DNA from: Symsagittifera roscoffensis
Lineage: Eukaryota; Xenacoelomorpha; Acoela; Convolutidae
Direction of reading: 5' to 3'
Length of the DNA stretch: 64,000 nucleotides
Assembly: GCF_963678635.1 (NCBI RefSeq)
Contig: NC_087067.1
Location: 21,585,547 to 21,649,546 of the forward strand
The position numbers and the translations under genes were made by a program. Shown here in pieces: positions 57,101 to 64,000 of this stretch. Numbering within the stretch: position 1 is the stretch's first letter; each line of letters begins with the position of its first letter. Below the pieces are notes generated by a model. The model saw only the letters and a list, made by a program, of their open reading frames with translations, was not told the DNA's origin and searched no databases.

Positions 57101-58143
57101 GCAGTTTGAGCATGAAACTTAATGTGATCTCCGGTCAGAGGTTCGGCATGGTGCCGCAAGGAAGCAAGATACAGTCGATAATCTCAGTGGCTGGACACCA
57201 GGTAATAAAAAATCTGGATGAACCATCCGAGTTCACTTTGATGCATTTGGACACATATGCAGATTATCTGAGGCAGGTGGAACCACGCACCGAGTCGAGA
57301 GCTGTGCGAGCACTACTAACGACGGATGGCCCTCGCATGAAGAAACTTCATGGACGCTACCTAGAGGTCTATGGGCCGTATCAAGTGATGCTGAACGTGG
57401 ATGGAATCAGTATCTACACCAGGACTTATGTAACAACAGATGATGACCAAATGGGGCAAATCTATTTGGGTGAAGAGGAACTCAAAGTCCGCAGGATAGG
57501 CCATGACGCCATGATGGAACAAGACGCAGTACACATTGGGTATGAAGCAGATGTGACCGCACATCTGCTCGACACCAACGGAACAAAAATCGGGGTCACA
57601 GGGCTTCTGGACACAGGAGCGGTAGTGAGTGTGATGCCGATAAAAACTTGGGAAAGAATAGGCTTCACGCGGGAAGATCTAATTCCAACGAATCTCCGAC
57701 GGGCCGCCGCTAATCGAGGAGCTATCTACGTAGCCGGAAGAACACCAATAACGGTCCTCCACATGGGAGGACGGGATCTTTGGATGAGCTTCCTGGTGGT
57801 AGAGAATCTGGACGACGCCGACCAATTCATCTTGGGCAGAGATTTTATCAGGAATTTTGACGTGATGATTGACTTGAACAACGGTCTGATACGGATTAGA
57901 AACCCGGACCGGAAGTATGTTAAGAGACCAATTAATAGGATAATAACAGACGAAAACAAGGTACAAATTTTTTTGGATAGAAAAGTAAAACTACAACCAG
58001 GACAAGCTGTGGTAACAATTTTTAGAATGAGAAACTTGAATTCGTTAAGTGATAGTAAACAGGTTTGCTTAGTACCGAATCCAAATAGTCAGAGTTCGGT
58101 GATTTTAGGCCGGAGCTTCTCGGTAACGCGAAACGGACTGTAA
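54132..58143 (+). CDS. Giant Gypsy gag-protease
   Basis: The likely start ATG at 54132 is in another frame and joins the 1,306-codon frame (54223-58143) across an A8 run (54317-54324), so one base seems lost or gained. In frame-residue order: an acidic N-terminus; a coiled coil at about 270-400; an Arg/Gly/Ser-rich low-complexity zone at about 430-530; a Ty3-type Gag capsid region at about 565-720; zinc knuckles 'CANCSSTDHHVSAC' and 'CFFCNLEGHFKSDC' (both C-x2-C-x4-H-x4-C); an Ala/Glu/Lys-rich helix; and a retropepsin with 'GLLDTGAVVSVM' and 'FILGRDFI'. The roughly 550-residue extension before the capsid region is unusual. The stop at 58141-58143 is created by a 17-bp tandem duplication. Confidence 0.85.
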
Positions 58144-61100
58144 CGCGAAACGGACTGAACACACTGGACACCACGGTTTCAATCCAGCGTGGAAAGAAGC
58201 TTGGCTACGCTTTGCCGATGAGGACCGACTATGAGGAGACACAAAACTTGAAGAAATATAGTGTGAAAGACTATCCTTATCATGCCAATAAAGATAAAAT
58301 TTTAAAGAAGATTAATGAATTAAAATCTATCCATAAATTGTTTTCAATGAAATCCGAAACGGACGACGGCTTATCAAGCTGCTCGAATTTTCCGGAACGC
58401 CCCTCCTCATATGAACTAGAATCTGACAAACCGGTTTTGCCAGAGATAGAACATTTAAAAGGGAAAATAGGTGAGGGAGATTTCGAAAAATTGCGGGACC
58501 TCCTAAATCGGAACGCAGATGTATTTTCAAAACATAAGGCGGATATCGGTTGCTGTAATTTCGTCGAACACGAAATCGAACTAGAAGAGGGCGCCGTTCC
58601 CCATAGGGAAGGCGCAAGGCGAATGACGCCACACAAATCGGAAGCGTGCCGAGCGGAAATAGAAATGTTGCTTGAATACGACATGATAGAACCCTCTAAA
58701 TCGCCATGGGCTTGCGGGTAGTAATGGCGAAAAAGAAAGGGGGCAGCTTAGATTTTGTTGCGACTTTCGTTACTTGAACGCGGTAACGATAAAAGATGCG
58801 TACCCGATACCGCAAATAGACGAGAGCCTATCTAAGCTTGGTGATGCTAAGTTCTTCACCACATTGGACTTAGGTTCTGCCTTCTGGCAGGTCCCTCTGC
58901 GGAAGAAGGACAGAGAGAAAACCGGATTCGCGTGCGAATTGGGATTGTACCAGTAGAAGAGGATGCCCTTCGGCTTGTGCAATGCAACGGCCAGTTTTCA
59001 AAGACTGATGGCTCAGGTTTTGACGAGAGTGACCAAGAAGTACGGGAATCTCGTGATGTGTTACGTGGATGACGTAGTCATAGCGACACCGACCCTGGAA
59101 GACCGCATTGATAGGCTCGATGAGGTCTTTGGATGCATGAAAAGAGCAGGATTGAAGTGCAAACCATCGAAATGTGAAATCCTTAGGGATTCGATAAAGT
59201 ACCTGGGAAGAATGGTGGATAGGCATGGTGTGAGGCCGGACCCGGAAGCAGTGGAAGCAGTGTTGACGTGGAAAGCTCCCAAAACGGACACACAGCTCCT
59301 GAGCTTCCTAGAGTTTGCCAATTACTACCGGGAATTCATAAAAGGATATGCGGAAAAGGTGTATCCGATGCAGAAGCTGATGCGCAACAAGGGGAAAAAG
59401 TTCGAATGGAACGATGAGGCACAGGTTGCTTTCGAGAACATAAAGCGGGAACTGTGCGAAGCGCCAGTGCTGGGCATGCCTACAGAGAAGGGCATGTATG
59501 TTCTTGACACAGACGCATCGGTGGTGGCCATCTCAGGAATCTTGCATCAAGAGCAAGAATGGAACGGAAGAACAGTTCTCCGTCCTATTGCATACGGCAG
59601 CAAGGTCTTGAGTGACACAGAGATGAAATACGGCGCACCAAAGGCAGAAATGTTTGCAGTAGTCACCTTCGTGGAAAGGTACCGCGCATACTTGGGGAGC
59701 GCTCCCTTCAAGTTACGCGTGGACAACAGAGCGTTATCCTGGTTGAAGACCTACTCGGTGGATCAGAGTTATATTGGTAGATGGATAGTAAGATTGGATG
59801 GCTACCATATGATAATCGAACATAGGATGCGTGATAAACACCAGAATGCTGACAGCCTCAGCAAGAAAACTGAGTTCTATGAAAGATTGGAGCAGAAGCA
59901 GGCCAATCAGGCGGAAATAAAGGAGGGATTCTCGTTTCTGGGCAAAGAAACTTATGAAGCGCTTCCCTTACCGAGATGGTTGGATAAGTCTGGACATCCA
60001 ATTCCAGGGCATCCTGAGTTACCTTTAGAGAAAGCAGCCGAGATAAAGATCCTATCCAAGGAGGACCCGGTCCCTTTGGATCTGTTGCTGCGCTCGAACC
60101 TGGTCCAGCAAGAACTCTCTCGCATGAACATAAACAGCCTCTCATTATTGGATAAAACAGTGCAAGTCACACCGCAAGTGATGCGGATGCTGGGTGGATT
60201 GTTAGAAAGAGAAGTGACCAGAGATGACCCCGAGTGGACAGCAGCAGTGGCATCGCTAACAGTCAGTGAGAAGGTGAAGATCATGCCGTCCAGACGACAG
60301 CACGAAGAGAACGAGAGGGATTGTAGGACAATAGTTCAGCAACTAGTATCCTCAATACCCCACGAGATTTTAACCAGTACTTCTTACAAACAGAAGGAAC
60401 AAGGGAGCAGTACGCGAAAGAAAACCGTCACCTTTGTGGACCAGGATAAGGAAGGTGAAAAGGTAGAACAAAACCTGCTGCATAACTATTTGTCCGGGGA
60501 GACGAATGATGAGAAGAACCAGCGATCACAAGATCAATACCCGGGACAAGAAAATTGTCCGGGGAGTCTGAGATAGACGGGAGAATTCCCGATGAGAAAC
60601 AGGACTAGAGAACAAGGTTTTGTCCGGGGAGTTCAGATGGATGCGAAGAAGGCACAGGCATGATCTGGAGAAGCGTGCAGTCTCCAGCACAACCTCTTCG
60701 ATGGATGATAATTCCCGCAACTCAGGAATGGACACCTATTCAGACAGGAACTCGAGCTCGGGATCAGAACTGTCAGAACTAGCGATACACACACTACTAG
60801 TGGAAACTCGGGCAAGGGATCTGGACAGAGAGGTGTACCAGGATCCTGACAGTGATCGCTACCTTATACCAGGCGAGAGAGTCTTTGACAACGCAGCGGA
60901 TGACTTGGAGACAATAGAGGTATCGAAACGTTCGATAAGCCTGTTGCCGCAAAAAGAGGTAGTCAGGACTGATCTTCAGCCGTTTAAACAAGAAACACAG
61001 CCGTTGGCGAAGATTTGGTGCGTTAAGATGGAAGAAGACACACACCAGCCCAACGAGCTGAATAGTCAGATGAGGGTCATGAAGACGTACTTAAAGGCGA

Positions 61101-62252
61101 GATACAGACTCTCGGACCTTCTAAGGGCACAGAGAAATTATCGCATGACAAGCAACCTGAAAAGGTGGATCGAGAATGGTTCTCCGGATAAAGGGGACCT
61201 CGAGGAAGATAGTTATCGCATCCTGAGACAATACTTCATGCAGAAGGAAGGGAGGTTATATTTGAACAAAGACGGGATTGTGGCTTGCAAAAGAAGGGAG
61301 GAAGACAGAGTCCTATACAAGTATAATGCGATAGTGTTACCGCAACTCTATCAGACAGAACTATTATTCAGGTCACATGATCAGATGGGCCATCAGGGGA
61401 TCGAAAAAGTATATCAGAGGATCCTGAAGCGCTTTGAGTGGCCTGGGATGAAAAAGGCATGTGAGAAGTGGGTAACAGCATGTCTGTCATGCCAACAGGT
61501 CAAGGATCCAAGGAAGTTGCGATTTCCTTTACAATCGATCGAGTCGTCTGAATTCAACGAGGTGGTGCAGATAGATCACCAAAAGATATGCATGACAGAC
61601 AATGGTTATAATCAGGTGCTGGTCATGATAGATCATTTTACGAAGTATGCAGAGGCCGTGCCCTGCATAACTGCCTCGGCGGAAGAGACATGCGACCACC
61701 TGATCAATACGTGGAAAGCAAGACATGGTTGTCCGATGACGTTTCAATCGGATAATGGAACAGCTTTCGTAGGAGAGCTTACGAAAGAGCTTATGAGACG
61801 CTCACAGGTCGCTCAGGCTCACTCCACGACATACCACCCTCAGACGAATGGCTTAGTGGAAAGACAGAATAGGACGTTAGTGTCGATGCTGAGAGTATAT
61901 TGTTCCAGGTACATGACCGATTGGGACAGATACCTTCCACAGGTGATGGGAGCATATAACAGCACGCAACACTCCACCACCGGAGTCAGTCCACACATGA
62001 TGCTAACTGGACATGAAATACTCAGCAAGCACAGGCAAGGCAGAGGAAAAGATTCGACAAGAAAGCAGCTGGTGCAAAGGCTTACTCGGTGGGAGACTAC
62101 GTATGGGTATTTCAGAACGTTATACCACCGAAAGGGACAAAAAAGCTCCTAAAAAATGGAGGGGACCCTTCATGATTACAGAGGTGCACCAGGAGGGACG
62201 CTTTTATAGACTGAGTACTGGCCGAGCCGCCCACTACGAGAACATCAAGTAA
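58144..62252 (+). pseudogene. Giant Gypsy pol: reverse transcriptase, RNase H, integrase
   Basis: RT starts about 58560, with breaks at 58716-58721 and 58747-58755 and a TAG at 58954-58956. Visible motifs are 'FTTLDLGSAFWQV', 'MPFGLCNATASF' and the catalytic 'YVDDVVIA'. RNase H follows with 'LDTDAS', 'GAPKAEMFAV', 'VDNRALSWL' and 'HQNADSLSK', ending about 59870. An unusually long linker of about 1.5 kb leads to integrase in frame 60620-62152: a zinc-binding H2C2 array ('HDQMGH', 'CLSC'), then catalytic Asp ('QIDHQ'), Asp ('SDNGTAF') and Glu ('GLVERQN') with D-x35-E spacing. The C-terminal domain ends in another frame at 62252 ('RGPFMITEV', 'HYENIK'). The copy is not functional. Confidence 0.88.
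60485..60635 (+). repeat. Three TTGTCCGGGGAG motifs in the RNase H-integrase linker
   Basis: The 12-mer occurs near 60492, 60552 and 60621, about 60-69 bp apart; the middle copy forms an inverted repeat with CCCGGGACAA just before it. A fourth copy is near 62988, and a fifth abuts the LTR of copy 1 (41924-41935, minus strand). Confidence 0.8.
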
Positions 62253-62290
62253 CACAATCCATCGACAGAAGACTGTTTATACCTGCAGAC

Positions 62291-63316
62291 ATGGAAGAAG
62301 GGGATTATCTAATGATGAATCCTGCTTGTGAGGTCAATGAAAAGGGCACCAGGGAGAAGAACGATGGAAACGAAGTGGTAGAGGAAGGTACGGATACACC
62401 GCTGGACCTGGATCCAAACGAGGAGATCGAAGCGGACGATGAAATTTTACCCTACGCAGAGGAAGATTGGCAGGATCCCGAACAGATAGAGGTTCCCAAG
62501 AACTTGGAACCGGATCTTCCGTTCACGATACAGACTCGTCAGAAGGACGGGACGAGACCAAGAAAGAAATACAATCCTTACGGTGACGACTTTGTAGTGG
62601 ATAGGATAGATCTGAAGAAGATAGTAGAGGAAGTAGTGGGTCTAGAGGAAATAACTGTGTCACAAGACATTGACATAGTCGATGATCACGACGATGAGTG
62701 GGTTGACGACTGGTCGAAACCCGAGGTAGAATTCGACGACGAGCAACAGCAGTCATGTGAACAAGACTTGACGAACTTGCGTGTCTTAGAATGGCTGAAT
62801 GAAACGACTTCGGATCCTGAGGAGACCAGTGTCACGATTCAAGACGTAGATCGTGAAAGCATGAAATACATCACGACCGAACGAGATGATCCTTCCTGGG
62901 CTGCCCAGGATGGACGACTACTCATTCCAGCTTCTAACCTAGACTTGATACCCGGTATGCGATCGACGGGGACGTCGATGGATATTTTTGTCCGGGGAGT
63001 GGGGGTAGGACTTACCCACACTGAAAACTTGATAACAAAAAAATTAAGAATAGCAAGAGAAACAGGAGACTTAGAAGCACAAACAGGCGAAGAACCTAAG
63101 AAACCTGACATAGGCAGGGTAGTTGAGTCATATTTTAACTTACCAAATGAATATTCAAGTAACATAATACTAACAGACAGTGATTTCATACTCACAAATA
63201 GAACATGTGCGATAGCAATCACAGCAGACATGAGTTTTAGGACAGCGCTAGCGGCAGATTTGGAATTCTGGAATTCAAAAACGTGGAATTCCTTTGGAAG
63301 CAAAGACCAGGGATAG
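62291..63316 (+). CDS. Giant Gypsy pol C-terminal extension or third ORF
   Basis: A 341-codon acidic frame begins with ATG 62291, 38 bases after the pol stop. Its opening ('MEEGDYLMMNPACEVNE') reads like a continuation of the integrase tail, so it may once have been fused to pol and separated by a frame change. The middle is very acidic ('DDHDDEWVDDWSKPEVEFDDEQQQ'). Near 62988 the frame runs through the TTGTCCGGGGAG motif. The C-terminal part is hydrophilic, with no membrane segment. Function unknown. Confidence 0.62.
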   Translation: MEEGDYLMMNPACEVNEKGTREKNDGNEVVEEGTDTPLDLDPNEEIEADDEILPYAEEDWQDPEQIEVPKNLEPDLPFTIQTRQKDGTRPRKKYNPYGDDFVVDRIDLKKIVEEVVGLEEITVSQDIDIVDDHDDEWVDDWSKPEVEFDDEQQQSCEQDLTNLRVLEWLNETTSDPEETSVTIQDVDRESMKYITTERDDPSWAAQDGRLLIPASNLDLIPGMRSTGTSMDIFVRGVGVGLTHTENLITKKLRIARETGDLEAQTGEEPKKPDIGRVVESYFNLPNEYSSNIILTDSDFILTNRTCAIAITADMSFRTALAADLEFWNSKTWNSFGSKDQG

Positions 63317-63876
63317 GGGGCGTAGCAGCCTTACCTCCGGCGGCTTCCCAGATACCGGGAAAATACCTATGCTTCTTGGTAACGAGGGCGACGGAGAAGC
63401 AGCACGTGGACCCAGGGAACCTTGTCCTTGAAATATTACTTAAGTATAGGCTGAGTGACGTGCGAGAGGGTGTTAGGCCAAAGACTAAGTTGTATGTAAT
63501 ATGTGTTATGTTATGTTATGTCATGTGTTAGGTTATTAAGATCATGGGTAAGTAGGGGTTAGTGACCATGAACAACTGAATGACGATCTTAGGAATAGAT
63601 CCAAAGTTTGGACTGTCCAATCTTAGGTAGAATTCCAAAATTGTAGAGACCAATTGATTTTAATAAATTTTAGGATAAATATATTTTTATCTGAACTGTT
63701 TTCAAGCAAATTTTAACGATATATGTTAAGGTGAAACTGACAAGTGTGATATTTGTGACTTCTTTTCTAGATCCTGATTGATCATTTAATTACTCACTTG
63801 AGTCAAAACCTTGGAATCGAATCGAATCAAATCAAATCTGAAGAACAGTATGGACAATTTCAACTTGATGGATTGA
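63317..63876 (+). other. Non-coding gap with a splice-acceptor-like site
   Basis: This stretch is AT-richer than its neighbours and has a 'tatgt/ttatg' low-complexity patch (63482-63525). 'ttgtgacttcttttctag' at about 63752-63769 is a good 3' splice site, so the downstream ORF may be expressed from a spliced RNA. 'atcgaatcga.tcaaatcaaat' at about 63816-63838 is a small tandem repeat. Confidence 0.45.
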
Positions 63877-64000
63877 TGGACCTGGCAGAGGCATATGTAG
63901 GACCGATGATAGATGCGATCTATCGTCGGCTGATCGATCGGGGTTTCGCTCTGGAGGACCCAGAGGTAGTCATGTTGCTGACCGCCCTGATCAACATCTT
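63877..64000 (+). CDS. Giant Gypsy downstream accessory ORF, N-terminus only
   Basis: An ATG at 63877 opens a frame that stays open to the window end (41 codons: 'MDLAEAYVGPMIDAIYRR' and onward); the frame is already open from 63802. It is helical, with composition like the accessory ORFs of copy 1. By position it should be the upstream part of the accessory region whose remainder is seen in copy 1 from the SGNH hydrolase onward. Too short to classify. Confidence 0.5.

Larger units (their letters stand above)
50398..64000 (+). mobile_element. Giant Gypsy-like LTR retrotransposon, copy 2 (5' part, runs off the window)
   Basis: Contents in order are 5' LTR, long leader, gag-pro, pol (RT, RNase H, integrase), a pol extension or third ORF and the start of another ORF at the right edge. 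Already 13.6 kb are visible, with no 3' LTR reached. The five bases left of the LTR (50393-50397, CAAAA) should reappear after the 3' LTR if this is a clean insertion into copy 1. Confidence 0.82.

Noticed and set aside
63816-63838. CRISPR or satellite start
   Set aside because: Only a short 5-6 bp tandem repeat; no spacers or further units.

Overview
This is nuclear DNA of an animal. It has AT-rich introns up to about 11 kb, exons with canonical GT/AG borders, an extracellular CUB-domain gene, and a dense load of nested metazoan-type retrotransposons. I cannot name the species. Nothing bacterial, organellar or CRISPR-like is present.

Region 1 (about 1-21.5 kb) is the minus-strand 5' part of a multi-exon CUB-domain gene. 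Five exons (21510-20857, 20717-20501, 9359-9130, 8032-7828, 2353-2087) join in frame with matching phases (0, 1, 0, 1). They give a hydrophobic signal or anchor segment, two CUB-like domains and the start of a third; the gene leaves the window on the left. Its introns hold at least seven copies of one AT-rich dispersed repeat, all in the same orientation, plus tRNA-like SINE pieces, minisatellites, a C26 tract and a hairpin. From 21.5 to 25.75 kb I see only repeats, including a degenerate array of about seven units.

Region 2 (25.75-41.04 kb) is a nest of elements. A hAT-like DNA transposon (25762-30872) has inverted ends and a near-perfect 8-bp target duplication. It is split by a minus-strand CR1-type non-LTR retrotransposon (26079-30812) with an SGNH-hydrolase ORF1 and an ORF2 that starts with a hydrophobic stretch and a complete 2A (NPGP) motif. 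Two plus-strand CR1-type elements follow (about 31190-34946 and 35206-39950), both with a PHD-like zinc finger in ORF1. A repeat present in two copies flanks the second and acts as an empty-site reference for it.

Region 3 (41.04-64 kb, clearly GC-richer) consists of two related giant Gypsy-like LTR retrotransposons. Copy 1 is on the minus strand: its 3' LTR is 41036-41922 and its downstream accessory genes fill 42694-50395. Copy 2 is on the plus strand: 5' LTR 50398-51291, a structured leader of about 2.8 kb, gag-pro 54132-58143, pol 58144-62252, a pol C-terminal extension or third ORF 62291-63316, and the start of another ORF at the window edge. Copy 2 inserted into an SGNH-hydrolase ORF of copy 1. 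Copy 1 thus shows the 3' half of the family and copy 2 the 5' half, implying an intact element of more than 20 kb. The accessory half encodes an SGNH hydrolase, a second degenerate SGNH-like domain, and about 1,900 codons of protein I do not recognise, tiled almost without gaps.

All of the mobile elements are damaged by stops or frameshifts. The CUB gene appears intact within the window.
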